DNA from: an uncultured Halomonas sp.
Lineage (GTDB): Bacteria; Pseudomonadota; Gammaproteobacteria; Pseudomonadales; Halomonadaceae
Assembly (NCBI RefSeq): GCF_947490095.1
Contig: NZ_CANLFS010000010.1
Span: 1 to 64,000 of the forward strand
DNA length: 64,000 nucleotides
Direction: 5' to 3'
A program made the translations under genes and the position numbers. The notes beneath the pieces were generated by a model. It had not been told where the DNA came from, did not search any database, and saw only the letters and a list, made by a program, of their open reading frames with translations. This document shows, piece after piece, positions 49,016 to 58,232 of this stretch. Positions within the stretch are counted from its first letter, which is position 1. The number at the start of each line of letters is the position of its first letter.

Positions 49016-49289
49016 CCTCCGGCGCGGGCGCGAAGGGCTCGAGCGCCATGCCACCCTGCGCGCCCTCGGTCAGGGTGCGCACCTTGAGTTCCGCCTCGTC
49101 GAGGCGCTGCTGGGCGTCACGGGTCAGCCGCACGCCTTCCTCGAAGGCGGCCAGGGAGTCTTCCAGCGACAGTTCGCCGGACTCCAGCCGCGCCACCAGC
49201 CCCTCGAGCCGTTCGACGGTAGCGGCGAAATCTCCGGAAGCGGCACCGTCGGCCTGCGGCGTCCGGGGCCGCTCGTTACGCTCTGCCAT
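48999..49289 (-). CDS. xseB: Exodeoxyribonuclease VII small subunit
   Basis: Small coiled-coil subunit of the XseA/XseB nuclease that degrades single-stranded DNA. The 96-residue protein has the family core FAATVERLEGLVARLESGEL and SLAAFEEGVRLTRDAQQRL. It overlaps ispA by 17 bases. The large subunit is not in this window. Confidence 0.93.
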   Translation of the reverse strand: MAERNERPRTPQADGAASGDFAATVERLEGLVARLESGELSLEDSLAAFEEGVRLTRDAQQRLDEAELKVRTLTEGAQGGMALEPFAPAPEDDSER

Positions 49290-49534
49290 GCTGCTCCTTA
49301 ACCGCCTCTGATAGTCAGGAAGAGATCACTCAAAGGGCGACAGTATACACGCTCCCCCCGGGGGGTCGTCTGCCCCACCGCCTGCCGGGGCAAAGCGGCG
49401 GCGAAAACTTGCATCTCGCTCATATAGCAGCGCAGCATTTTCATGCTGGCCGGTGCCCCGGCTGTGTTAGAGTAAGCGCCTCACCAGTTTCTGACACAGC
49501 ATGCGGCTCGCGCCGGATAGGGGTTGACGCAACC

Positions 49535-50785
49535 ATGGCCAAAACGTCCCTGGACAAGAGCAAGATCAAGATCCTGCTGCTCGAGGGCATCCACCAGACC
49601 GCGGTGGATAATCTTCGCAACGCCGGGTACTCGAACATCGAGCACCTGCCAACGTCACTGGATGAAGCCGCACTGATCGAGAAGATCCGCGATGTGCACT
49701 TTATCGGCATTCGTTCGCGCACCCAGCTCAATGAGCGGGTCTTCGCCGCCGCCGAGAAACTGGTGGCCGTGGGCTGTTTCTGCATCGGCACCAACCAGGT
49801 CGACCTCGGGGCCGCCCTGGTGCGCGGCATCCCGGTGTTCAACGCGCCCTACTCCAATACCCGCTCGGTGGCCGAGCTGGTACTGGCCGAGGCCATCATG
49901 CTGCTGCGCGGCATTCCCGAAAAGAGTGCCCGTGCCCATCAGGGCGGCTGGCTGAAGAGCGCCAAGAATTCCCACGAAGCGCGCAACAAGACCCTGGGCA
50001 TCGTCGGCTATGGCAGCATCGGTTCCCAGCTCTCGGTCCTCGCCGAATCGCTGGGCTTCGACGTCATCTACTACGATGTGGTCGCCAAGCTGGGCATGGG
50101 TAACGCCCGCCAGGTAGGCAACCTCGAGGAGCTGCTGTCGAAGGCCGATGTGGTCAGCCTGCATGTCCCCGACCTGCCCTCCACCCGCTGGATGATCGGC
50201 GCAGAACAGATTGCCGCGATGAAGCCGGGAGCCATCCTGATTAACGCCTCCCGGGGCAGCGTGGTGGTGATCGAACCCCTGGCCGAGGCGATTCGTGAGG
50301 GGCGCCTCAACGGTGCCGCCGTGGACGTCTTCCCGGTGGAGCCCAAGGGCAACGAGGAAGAGTTCGAGAGCCCGCTGCGCGGCCTGGCCAACGTCATCCT
50401 GACCCCGCATATCGGCGGCTCCACCCTGGAGGCGCAGGAAAATATCGGCATCGAGGTGTCCGAAAAGCTGACGACCTATTCGGATAACGGCACCACCGTC
50501 ACCTCGGTGAACTTCCCCGAGGTGGCGCTGCCCTCCCACCCGGGCAAGCACCGCCTGCTGCATATCCACGAGAACGTTCCGGGCGTCATGTCGGAGATCA
50601 ACCGCGTGCTCTCGGAAAACAGCATCAATATCGCCGGTCAGTACCTGCAGACCAACGACAAGGTCGGCTACGTGGTGATCGACGTCGACAAGGCCTATGG
50701 CGCCCAGGCGCTGGATGCCCTGCGCCAGGTCGCGCACACCCTGAAGGTACGGGTGCTGTATGCCGAGGGTGGCCAGGACGCCTGA
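49535..50785 (+). CDS. serA: D-3-phosphoglycerate dehydrogenase
   Basis: NAD-dependent first enzyme of serine synthesis. The 416-residue E. coli-type protein has the substrate domain (about 10-110), Rossmann motif GIVGYGSIGSQLSVL, catalytic His in LTPHIGGSTLEAQ, and an ACT regulatory domain (about 340-416) for serine feedback. The ATG at 49535 is chosen; longer upstream frames lack homology. It is divergent from xseB and followed by an intrinsic terminator. Confidence 0.96.
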   Translation: MAKTSLDKSKIKILLLEGIHQTAVDNLRNAGYSNIEHLPTSLDEAALIEKIRDVHFIGIRSRTQLNERVFAAAEKLVAVGCFCIGTNQVDLGAALVRGIPVFNAPYSNTRSVAELVLAEAIMLLRGIPEKSARAHQGGWLKSAKNSHEARNKTLGIVGYGSIGSQLSVLAESLGFDVIYYDVVAKLGMGNARQVGNLEELLSKADVVSLHVPDLPSTRWMIGAEQIAAMKPGAILINASRGSVVVIEPLAEAIREGRLNGAAVDVFPVEPKGNEEEFESPLRGLANVILTPHIGGSTLEAQENIGIEVSEKLTTYSDNGTTVTSVNFPEVALPSHPGKHRLLHIHENVPGVMSEINRVLSENSINIAGQYLQTNDKVGYVVIDVDKAYGAQALDALRQVAHTLKVRVLYAEGGQDA

Positions 50786-50817
50786 CCCGCCACGCCTGCC
50801 CGGCACGACCGCCCTCG

Positions 50818-50846
50818 CCGCCGCGTCTCACCGACGCGGCGGTTTT
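50818..50846 (+). terminator. Intrinsic terminator after serA
   Basis: Stem CCGCCGCGTC and GACGCGGCGG around a 5-base loop, followed by TTTT, 33 bases after the serA stop. Confidence 0.85.
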
Positions 50847-50944
50847 GCGTTCGGACCCCTGAAAGGCATCCATGGTCGCAATGCGCGAGCACGGCCCGGT
50901 GCGCTAGGCTATGGCATCGTCGAGACCAGCCCCAGGAGACTCCC

Positions 50945-51733
50945 ATGAGCGAGACGACCCCAGCGGTACTGCGCCACGATGTCGAGGGCGTGGCCACCCT
51001 GACCCTCAACCGGCCGGGAAGCTTCAACGCCCTCTCCGAGGAGGTGCTCGAGGCCCTCGCCGCCGAGCTCGAGCGCCTGGCCAACGACGGCGCCGTGCGC
51101 TGCGTGGTGCTCGCCGCCGAGGGCCGCGCCTTCTGTGCCGGTCACGACCTCAAGCAGATGCGCACCCACGGCGACGACCGCGATTACTTCCAGGACCTCT
51201 TCACCCGCTGCGCCGGCGTGATGCAGGCCATCGTCGCCCTGCCGGTGCCGGTGGTCGCCCGGGTACAGGGCCTCGCCACCGCCGCCGGCTGCCAGCTGGT
51301 CGCGAGCTGTGACCTGGCCGTGGCCGCCCGCTCGGCGCGCTTCGCCGTCTCGGGCATCAATGCCGGGCTGTTTTGCTCCACCCCGGCGGTGGCGCTGTCA
51401 CGCAATGTGGCCCGCAAGCGCGCCATGGAGATGCTGCTTACCGGCGAGTTCATCGATGCCGACACCGCCCGCGACTGGGCGCTGATCAATCGCGTCGCCG
51501 ACGATGAGCGGCTCGACGCGGCCGTCGCCGACCTCACCGGCAGCATCTGTGCCAAGAGTGCGGTGGCGGTGCGCACCGGGAAGGCGATGTTCCAGCGCCA
51601 GCTGCGCATGCCCCTGGACGAGGCCTACGCCTTCGCCGGCGATGTAATGGCCGACAACATGCGGGCCGAAGACGTCGCCGAAGGCATCGATGCCTTCATC
51701 GAGAAACGCCGCCCCGTATGGCAGGATCGCTGA
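50945..51733 (+). CDS. Enoyl-CoA hydratase/isomerase family protein (ECHDC3-like)
   Basis: A 262-residue crotonase-fold protein. It has RPGSFNALSEEVL and FCAGHDLKQM (the oxyanion region), and a C-terminal domain with FIEKRRPVW. The two catalytic glutamates of mitochondrial-type enoyl-CoA hydratase are replaced: GCQL has Gln and GINAGLFC has Asn at the second position. This pattern is seen in the ECHDC3-like group, so a standard hydratase activity should not be assumed. The GGAGAC site supports the start. It is upstream of iclR but separated by about 110 bases. Confidence 0.75.
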   Translation: MSETTPAVLRHDVEGVATLTLNRPGSFNALSEEVLEALAAELERLANDGAVRCVVLAAEGRAFCAGHDLKQMRTHGDDRDYFQDLFTRCAGVMQAIVALPVPVVARVQGLATAAGCQLVASCDLAVAARSARFAVSGINAGLFCSTPAVALSRNVARKRAMEMLLTGEFIDADTARDWALINRVADDERLDAAVADLTGSICAKSAVAVRTGKAMFQRQLRMPLDEAYAFAGDVMADNMRAEDVAEGIDAFIEKRRPVWQDR

Positions 51734-51761
51734 CCCCGGAAGGCTCCGCGAGAGGAGTTAA

Positions 51762-51776
51762 TGGAAGCGATTTCCG
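51762..51776. promoter_or_regulatory. IclR-type operator upstream of iclR
   Basis: TGGAAGCGATTTCCG differs at the last base from a perfect TGGAA-N5-TTCCA palindrome, the E. coli IclR box arms. It lies 69 bases before the iclR start and likely mediates autoregulation. Confidence 0.7.
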
Positions 51777-51844
51777 AAGACGCGACAGGTGCCTGTCGAC
51801 AGGGTATGCTGTGCCCGCGAAGCCACGGCATAAGGAGCAGCAGG

Positions 51845-52675
51845 GTGAGTGAAGTCAAGCGCAGGACCGCGGGGCGTCCCGCGGGATCGGGCAAGGCCAG
51901 CGGCGGCCATAGTCAGTCGCTGGTTCGCGGCCTCAACCTTCTGGAGCGCCTGGCCGGACACCCCGGGGGCCTGGCGCTCTCGGAGCTCGCCGAGCAGGCC
52001 GACCTGGCCCCCTCCACCACCCACCGCCTGCTGCAGGCGCTGCAGAGCCAGGGGTTCATCACCCAGGATAACGAGCTCGGCGTCTGGAAGATCGACGTCA
52101 AGACCTTCCGCATCGGCAACAGCTTCCTGGAGGCGCGTGACTTCATCGCTACCAGCCGCCCCTTCCTGCGGCGCCTGACCGACCATACCGGCGAGACCGC
52201 CAATCTCGGCATCCGCGACGACGGCACCGCGGTATTCCTCGCCCAGAGCGAATCGCCACAGATGATGCGCATGATCACGCGTCTCGGTTCCCGCGCCCCG
52301 CTGCACGCCTCCGGCGTGGGCAAGGCCCTGATGGCCTGGCTGCCCGAGGACGCGTTCGAACGCATTATCCATGAGCGCGGCCTGCCACGGGTCACCGAAA
52401 ATACCCTGCACACCCCCGAGACTCTGCGCGAGGGACTCGCGGAGGTTCGTCGGCAGGGCTTCGCCTGCGACCGCGAAGAACACGCCATCGGCCTGCACTG
52501 CGTGGCCGCCTGCATCCATGATGAGCACGGCACGCCGCTGGCCGCCATCTCGGTCTCCGGCCCGGTAGCACGCATTCCCGAGGCGCGCCTGCTGGAGCTG
52601 GGGGGCCTGGTACGCGACACCGCCATCGAGATTACCGCCCAGCTGGGCGGGCGCATTCCGCCGGCGCCGCAATAG
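51845..52675 (+). CDS. iclR: Acetate operon repressor IclR
   Basis: Repressor of glyoxylate-bypass genes. The 276-residue protein follows E. coli IclR closely: a helix-turn-helix around APSTTHRLLQALQSQGF, then an effector domain with MRMITRLGSRAPLHASGVGKALMA, EEHAIGLHCVAACIHDEH and AISVSGPVARI. I use the GTG at 51845, because AAGGAG lies 8 bases upstream; an ATG at 51761 would place the operator inside the gene. A matching operator lies at glcB. Confidence 0.9.
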   Translation: MSEVKRRTAGRPAGSGKASGGHSQSLVRGLNLLERLAGHPGGLALSELAEQADLAPSTTHRLLQALQSQGFITQDNELGVWKIDVKTFRIGNSFLEARDFIATSRPFLRRLTDHTGETANLGIRDDGTAVFLAQSESPQMMRMITRLGSRAPLHASGVGKALMAWLPEDAFERIIHERGLPRVTENTLHTPETLREGLAEVRRQGFACDREEHAIGLHCVAACIHDEHGTPLAAISVSGPVARIPEARLLELGGLVRDTAIEITAQLGGRIPPAPQ

Positions 52676-52811
52676 CCTCGCCCGGGGCCTGGAAGACGTC
52701 ACCGCACGTTCGCCGATAAAATAACAGGCTAACGGAATGGGCAGGGCACCGGGACACTCCCGTGGCCCTGCCCGGTTCTTTCTGTCGGACGACAATATCA
52801 AGGAGACCCCG

Positions 52812-54008
52812 GTGCTGAGGCTGACCTCCCCCGCCACTATCCTAGTCTTGGCCGCATTGACTGCCTTGGGCCCGCTGGCTACCGATATGTACCTGCCCGC
52901 CATGCCCAGCATGGCCGAGGCTCTCGATACGGGCCCCGATCAGGTCCAGCTAACGCTTAGCCTCTATATGGCCGGCTTCGCCCTTGCCCAGCTGTTTGTC
53001 GGGCCAGTGTCGGATCATTTTGGCCGCAAGCCAGTGATGTTGGCCGGGCTCACACTGTTCCTCGCCGCCAGCCTGCTGTGCGCCTTCGCCCCGAATATAG
53101 AATGGTTGCTGTCGGGCCGCTTCTTGCAAGCCTTCGGCGGCGCCGCAGGCCCCGTGCTCGCGCGTGCCGCCGTGCGTGATATCTACGACCCCATCGCGGC
53201 CGGTCGCGCGCTCTCCCATATGGCCAGCACCATGGCACTGGCGCCGGCGCTCGCGCCAGCGGTAGGGGCGGGCCTCCTGCTGTTCTTTGGTTGGGAGTCG
53301 GTCTTTTTGCTGCTGACGATCTATGCCGCCATCATGCTGCTGCTTCTCGTCCTGAAAATACCCGAATCCTTGCCGGCCGATCGCCGACAGCCGATAACGG
53401 CCGGCGTCATCCTGGCCAACTACCGCCTGTTGCTGACTCAACGCAGCTTCATGGGCTATACCTTGATCAACGCCAGCGGCTTTGCCGGCCTGTTTGCTTT
53501 TCTCTCGGGCTCATCCTTCGTGCTCATCGAATACATGGGCCTGTCGCCTTTCCAGTATGGTTTGGGCTTTATCCTGATCGTCGCCGGCTTCTTCTCGGGC
53601 ACACTATTCAGCGGTCATTACAGCCAGCGCCTAGGACGCGACCCCCTACTCATGCTGGCCAGCCTGATGTGTGCTCTGGCCGGTACCACCATGGCGGTGC
53701 TGGCCATATCAGGCGTTCATGTCCCCTGGGCCATTATCGGGCCTCATGTCATCTTTCTTTTCGGGTTCGGCATCATGATGCCGCAGAGCATGGCCGGGGC
53801 TCTCGCCCTAAATCCGCAGTGTGCGGGCTCGGCCTCGTCACTCTTCGGCTTCCTGCAGATGACCATCGCCGCGCTGGGCGGGGCCCTGGTAGGACGGCTT
53901 CATGACGGCACCTCACAAACCATGGCGATTGCCATTGCGTTGGGAGGGCTGATTTCACTCACGGCTTACCTTGGACTGATCAGGCGAGGCCCCAAGGCTT
54001 CAAGCTGA
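52812..54008 (+). CDS. Bcr/CflA-family multidrug efflux MFS transporter
   Basis: A 398-residue proton-driven drug exporter of the Bcr/CflA group. Twelve hydrophobic segments are expected; the group signatures are PLATDMYLPAMP at the N terminus, motif A GPVSDHFGRKPVM and GRFLQAFGGAAGPVLARA. I start at GTG 52812, which follows AAGGAG. The base composition looks somewhat lower in GC and less CTG-rich than the neighbours, hinting at acquisition. Confidence 0.85.
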   Translation: MLRLTSPATILVLAALTALGPLATDMYLPAMPSMAEALDTGPDQVQLTLSLYMAGFALAQLFVGPVSDHFGRKPVMLAGLTLFLAASLLCAFAPNIEWLLSGRFLQAFGGAAGPVLARAAVRDIYDPIAAGRALSHMASTMALAPALAPAVGAGLLLFFGWESVFLLLTIYAAIMLLLLVLKIPESLPADRRQPITAGVILANYRLLLTQRSFMGYTLINASGFAGLFAFLSGSSFVLIEYMGLSPFQYGLGFILIVAGFFSGTLFSGHYSQRLGRDPLLMLASLMCALAGTTMAVLAISGVHVPWAIIGPHVIFLFGFGIMMPQSMAGALALNPQCAGSASSLFGFLQMTIAALGGALVGRLHDGTSQTMAIAIALGGLISLTAYLGLIRRGPKASS

Positions 54009-54179
54009 ATACAACCCGGCATCCAGGCTCGGCGTGAGTCGCTGTCAGGGGCGTCGAACGGCATCGGCAGGCGCCGGCGTTAATAACACGGCTCGCAGTA
54101 ATCACTGCAAATCGATGAACCCGGCCGCCCTCGGCGCTACACTAGCGGCCGTCCATTCGCCCCAGCCGAGGCCACGCCG

Positions 54180-55208
54180 ATGAGTCACCACCTGCTCTCT
54201 GTCGATTCCCTGTCCCGCGACGATGTCGACCACCTGATGCGGGTAGCCGCCCGCATGGAACCCATCGCCCAGCGCCGCCAGGTCTCCCGCGTGCTGGAAG
54301 GGGCCGTGCTCGGCAACCTCTTCTTCGAGGCCAGCACCCGTACCCGGGTCAGCTTCCATGCCGCCTTCTGCCGCCTGGGTGGCAGCGTCTGCGATACCAC
54401 CGGCTTTACCTTCTCGTCCATGGCCAAGGGCGAGTCGCTCTACGACACCAGCCGCGTGATGAGCGGCTACTGCGATGCCATCGTGATGCGCCACCCGGAA
54501 CTCGGCTCGGTGGCGGAATTCGCCGCCGCCACCCACGTGCCGGTCATCAACGGCGGCGACGGCGCCGGCGAGCACCCCAGCCAGGCGCTGCTCGACTTCT
54601 ATACGATCGACAAGGAGTTTACCCGGCTGGGCAAGAGGCTCTCCGGCGCCCACGTGCTGATGTCCGGCGACCTCAAGTACGGGCGTACCGTGCACTCGCT
54701 GATCAAGCTGCTGTCGCTCTATGCGCCCATGCGTATCACCCTGGTGGCGCCTCCGGGGCTGGAGATGCCCAGCCACCTGATCGACCTGGTGACCTCCCGC
54801 GGTCATCGTGTCGAGCAGCGCGATAGCCTGGCCCAGGACTATGCCGATGTGGACGTGGTCTACACTACTCGCATCCAGAAGGAGCGCTTTACCGCCGAGA
54901 TGAGCGAGGGCTTCAGCCTGTCGCGCGACTTCACCGTGGACCGCGCCTTCCTCGACGCCCGCTGCGGGCGCGACACCCTGGTCATGCACCCGCTGCCCCG
55001 CGATAGCCGCCCCGAGGCCAACGACCTCGACGTCGACCTCAACGGCGACCCACGCCTGGCGGTCTTCCGCCAGACCGACAACGGCATTCCGGTGCGCATG
55101 GCGATCTTCGCCACCCTGCTCGAGGTGGACGGGCTGATCGAGAAGGAGACGCGCCCGGTGCCCTGGTTCGTGCCGCCACGCCTGGGCGTTGACGACCCGG
55201 CGCTGTAG
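54180..55208 (+). CDS. pyrB: Aspartate carbamoyltransferase catalytic subunit
   Basis: Makes carbamoyl aspartate in pyrimidine synthesis. The 342 residues carry the carbamoyl phosphate motif FEASTRTRVSF, HPSQALLDFYTI, and MHPLPRDSRPEAN. It is a larger catalytic subunit, resembling the kind that works with a PyrC-like partner or alone. The usual pyrR does not lie beside it; a membrane protein gene follows. Start ATG at 54180. Confidence 0.94.
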   Translation: MSHHLLSVDSLSRDDVDHLMRVAARMEPIAQRRQVSRVLEGAVLGNLFFEASTRTRVSFHAAFCRLGGSVCDTTGFTFSSMAKGESLYDTSRVMSGYCDAIVMRHPELGSVAEFAAATHVPVINGGDGAGEHPSQALLDFYTIDKEFTRLGKRLSGAHVLMSGDLKYGRTVHSLIKLLSLYAPMRITLVAPPGLEMPSHLIDLVTSRGHRVEQRDSLAQDYADVDVVYTTRIQKERFTAEMSEGFSLSRDFTVDRAFLDARCGRDTLVMHPLPRDSRPEANDLDVDLNGDPRLAVFRQTDNGIPVRMAIFATLLEVDGLIEKETRPVPWFVPPRLGVDDPAL

Positions 55209-55280
55209 GCAACGCGCAGTTCTGTCGTCCTCGCCTATGCTGAGGGTATCCTGCTTCCCTGGCGGCATGAGGACCACGAC

Positions 55281-55913
55281 ATGAACCTTCACCGCGCCTA
55301 TCGGCTCCTGGCACTCTTCTACACCTTGCTGCTGCTGGTCGGGGCCATCGCCCTGCTGGCCGGCGGCGGCACCGCTCTCTCGCTGATCCAGCTCGCCCTG
55401 GGGGCCGTGGCGGTCGTCGGGCTCTGGGGCTATATCCTCAAGCGCGGCTTCATGAATCCGCGCCTGTGGCGACCGCTGGCGGCGGTCCTGGCGGTAGCGG
55501 CCCTGGCGCAGCTGTGGGCGGTATTCAGCCTGCCCCTACCCGGCGAACTGCTCACCTGGATGCTGGTCAGCACGATCTTCTCGCTGCTGCTGGTCGTGAT
55601 ACTCTATCGCTACGGCGACCGTGACCAGGCCCTCTGGGCCACGCCCGCGGAGCTGGAAGCCGCACGGCAGCTGGAGACGTTGCTGGAGGAAGGAGAGGGC
55701 TCGCTACGCGCCAGGACCCATGATGCCGAGCGCGAATCGCGGGTCACCGTGATCAAGGCCGACGACGGCTACCATGCCAGCGTGACGCGTCGCCGCCACG
55801 CCGAGCGTGAGGCCTTCGAGGAGCGCTTCCGCCACCCCGCTACCCTGGTGTTTTTCCTGGAAAAATTCGCCGGTATCTCGGTCGGCGACCTCAAGCACGG
55901 CGACGCCGCCTGA
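55281..55913 (+). CDS. Hypothetical membrane protein
   Basis: A 210-residue protein with four hydrophobic segments (about 7-28, 32-52, 60-80 and 86-108) followed by a cytosolic-looking tail (about 110-210) rich in charged residues, including DDGYHASVTRRRHAEREAFEE. I do not recognise the family. It stands between pyrB and the convergent ruvX with 5 bases to the ruvX stop. The ATG is preceded by GAGGACC. Confidence 0.65.
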   Translation: MNLHRAYRLLALFYTLLLLVGAIALLAGGGTALSLIQLALGAVAVVGLWGYILKRGFMNPRLWRPLAAVLAVAALAQLWAVFSLPLPGELLTWMLVSTIFSLLLVVILYRYGDRDQALWATPAELEAARQLETLLEEGEGSLRARTHDAERESRVTVIKADDGYHASVTRRRHAEREAFEERFRHPATLVFFLEKFAGISVGDLKHGDAA

Positions 55914-55917
55914 GGCC

Positions 55918-56361
55918 TCAGCGCCCGGGCAGCCCCTCCCGAGCGACGAACCAGCGCTCGACGATCAATACCGCGCTGATGCCATCGACGCCCTCATCGC
56001 GCCAGCTGCCGCGATGGCCACGCTCCCGGGCGATCACCTTGGCCTCGCCGGTGGAGCCCCGCTCGTCGACCATCTCGCAGGGCACCCCGTAACGGCCGAA
56101 CAGGCGCTTGCCAAACTTGCGGGCGCGGGTGCTCATCTCCTGCTCTTCTCCCGCCGCCGTGAGCGGCAGGCCCACCACGAAAAGATCCGGCTGCCATTCC
56201 TTTACCAGGCGCTCTACCCGCCCCCAGTCGGGGATGCCCTCCCGAGCCGGCAGGGGCTCGAGCTCCCGGGCACTGCCCAGCAGTTCGTTGCCGACCGCCA
56301 CGCCGATGCGCCGGGTGCCGAAGTCGAATCCCAGGATCAATCGCTCGCCCTGCCTGGCCAT
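55918..56361 (-). CDS. ruvX: YqgF/RuvX Holliday-junction resolvase-like protein
   Basis: RNase H-fold nuclease linked to rRNA 5-prime processing and possibly Holliday junction cleavage. The 147-residue protein has the fold's DFGTRRIGVAVG strand, the conserved VVGLPLT segment, VDERGST and DGISAVLIVE. It follows yqgE by 13 bases in a gshB-yqgE-ruvX order common in gammaproteobacteria. Confidence 0.93.
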   Translation of the reverse strand: MARQGERLILGFDFGTRRIGVAVGNELLGSARELEPLPAREGIPDWGRVERLVKEWQPDLFVVGLPLTAAGEEQEMSTRARKFGKRLFGRYGVPCEMVDERGSTGEAKVIARERGHRGSWRDEGVDGISAVLIVERWFVAREGLPGR

Positions 56362-56374
56362 CAGCGCCCCCGAC

Positions 56375-56947
56375 TCATGAGTGCCCCGCCTCGCGGGTCA
56401 TCAGGTTGAGGTCGACGCCGAGAACGCCGGCGGCGGCACCCAGGCGCTGCTCGGGCGGCTCCTCGAAGAGGATCTCGCTGCGGCCTTCCACGGTGAGCCA
56501 GGCGTTGTCGAGCAGCTCGGCCTCGAGCTGACCCGACTCCCAGCCGGCACAGCCCAGGCAGACCAGGAAGTGCTCGGGGCCCTGGCCGGCGGCCAGCGCC
56601 TGGAGCATATCCATGGAGGTGGTCAGGGCGACCTCATCGGTCACCTGGACACTGGAGTCCCAGTCGGCGCTGTCGCCACGGTGCAGGATAAAGCCGCGAT
56701 CCTTGTGCACTGGGCCGCCGAAGTAGACCGGCGCATTGCGATGCGGGCTCTCCTCGCCGTCGAGGTCGAGCTGCTCGAACAGCGCCTCCAGGGTCAGTTC
56801 GAGGGGGCGGTTGACGATGACGCCCATGGTGCCCTTCTCGTCATGGTCACACAGATAGCCGAGCGTGCCGGCGAAATTGGGATCTTCCTGGTGCGGCATT
56901 GCCAGCAGGAAGTAATCTTTCAGGCCGAAGTTTTCCACGGATTGCAT
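56375..56947 (-). CDS. yqgE: YqgE/AlgH family protein
   Basis: A 190-residue member of the YqgE/AlgH family with FLLAMPHQEDPNFAGTLGYLCDHDEKGTMGVIVNRP at its start and the CAGWESGQLEAEL signature. The function is not settled; it is conserved beside ruvX. AlgH in Pseudomonas was named for alginate regulation. Start ATG at 56947. Confidence 0.92.
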   Translation of the reverse strand: MQSVENFGLKDYFLLAMPHQEDPNFAGTLGYLCDHDEKGTMGVIVNRPLELTLEALFEQLDLDGEESPHRNAPVYFGGPVHKDRGFILHRGDSADWDSSVQVTDEVALTTSMDMLQALAAGQGPEHFLVCLGCAGWESGQLEAELLDNAWLTVEGRSEILFEEPPEQRLGAAAGVLGVDLNLMTREAGHS

Positions 56948-57180
56948 GAGACTCCCCGGCGGTTCTAGCGCACGCCGAAATTATTGCCTTGGCCGACTCG
57001 CCAGACGCGCCTCCAGCCCGCATCGAAGGGGCGATACGCGCCGGTACCGCGGACGGTATCCAGCGCGGTCCGGTCGAGTTCGGAATGTCCAGACGATTGT
57101 ACCATCTCCGCCCGACGCCACCCGCCATGGCGGCCACTCTCATGCGCCGCAGGGCCTGAGGAGGGCGGCGGCTCGCGCGC

Positions 57181-58149
57181 CTAGCCTCGCATCGCCGCCA
57201 GGCGACGCTCGATGGCATCCATCAGCAGGCCGGCGATATCGGTACCGCGCTGGTCATCGATCTCGCGCACGCAGGTGGGGCTGGTCACGTTGATCTCGGT
57301 GATGTAGTCCCCGATCACATCGAGGCCCACAAACAACAACCCCTTCTCGCGAATCATCGGCTGCACCTGGCCGACCAGCCAGTGATCCCGCTCGGTCAGC
57401 TCACGGCTGACGCCGTTGCCACCGGCGGCCAGGTTGCCGCGGGTCTCGCCGGCCATGGGCACACGGGCCAGGCCATAAGGCACCGGCTCACCATCCACCA
57501 GCAGGATGCGGGTATCGCCGTCCTTGATCTCGGGCAGATAGCGCTGGGCCATGATCTGGCGACGACCACGCTCGGTGAGGGTCTCGATCACCGCGCCCAG
57601 ATTGCGCCCCTCGGGCCCGAGGTGGAAGATACCGCTGCCGCCCATGCCGTCCAGCGGCTTGAAGATGACGTCGCCGTGCTCGGCGTGGAAGGCACGCAGC
57701 TCGGTGTCGCTACAGGAGACCAGCGTCGGCGCACAGCACTGCGGGAACTGCTGGGCGAAGAGCTTCTCGTTGCACTCGAGCAGCGCCCGGGTGGGGTTGA
57801 CCACCAGTACACCCTCTCGCTCGGCGAACCCCAGCAGGTGGACGGCATTGAGGAAGTCGGTATCCACCGGCGGGTCCTGACGCATCAGGATCACATCGAG
57901 CTCCCCCAGGGGCCGCGGCTCGGGCTCCCCCAGGTCGAACCAGTGGCCGGGGTCGCGATGCACCTCGAGGTCGCGCATGCGGCCGAAGGCGCGGCCGTCG
58001 CGCAGGAAGATATCACCGGGTTCCAGGTAGTGCAGCGATGCGCCGCGGTCCCGGGCGGCCCACAGCAGGGCCAGGGAGGAGTCCTTCTTGTAGGTGATGT
58101 CCGCGATGGGGTCCATCACCACGCCGATCTTCAGCGCACGTTCGCTCAT
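57181..58149 (-). CDS. gshB: Glutathione synthetase
   Basis: ATP-grasp ligase joining gamma-glutamylcysteine to glycine. The 322 residues contain FKPLDGMGGSGIF (nucleotide-binding), DTRILLVDGEPVPYGLARVP, and the metal-binding end GDYITEINVTSPT. Size matches the bacterial type (about 316). A 233-base gap with no evident gene separates it from yqgE, where many relatives carry a tonB-like gene. Confidence 0.95.
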   Translation of the reverse strand: MSERALKIGVVMDPIADITYKKDSSLALLWAARDRGASLHYLEPGDIFLRDGRAFGRMRDLEVHRDPGHWFDLGEPEPRPLGELDVILMRQDPPVDTDFLNAVHLLGFAEREGVLVVNPTRALLECNEKLFAQQFPQCCAPTLVSCSDTELRAFHAEHGDVIFKPLDGMGGSGIFHLGPEGRNLGAVIETLTERGRRQIMAQRYLPEIKDGDTRILLVDGEPVPYGLARVPMAGETRGNLAAGGNGVSRELTERDHWLVGQVQPMIREKGLLFVGLDVIGDYITEINVTSPTCVREIDDQRGTDIAGLLMDAIERRLAAMRG

Positions 58150-58232
58150 GGGGTCGGTTTCCGGTCGAGGGTATGAATCGGGCCAGTATGACGCAGGGGG
58201 AGTGGCGGTACCAAGACGAGCCGGCGGTTCGG

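Noticed and set aside
56948..57180. A tonB-like or other gene between gshB and yqgE
   Set aside because: The only frames there are antisense-like, arginine-rich and run into the neighbours; no TonB motif is seen.
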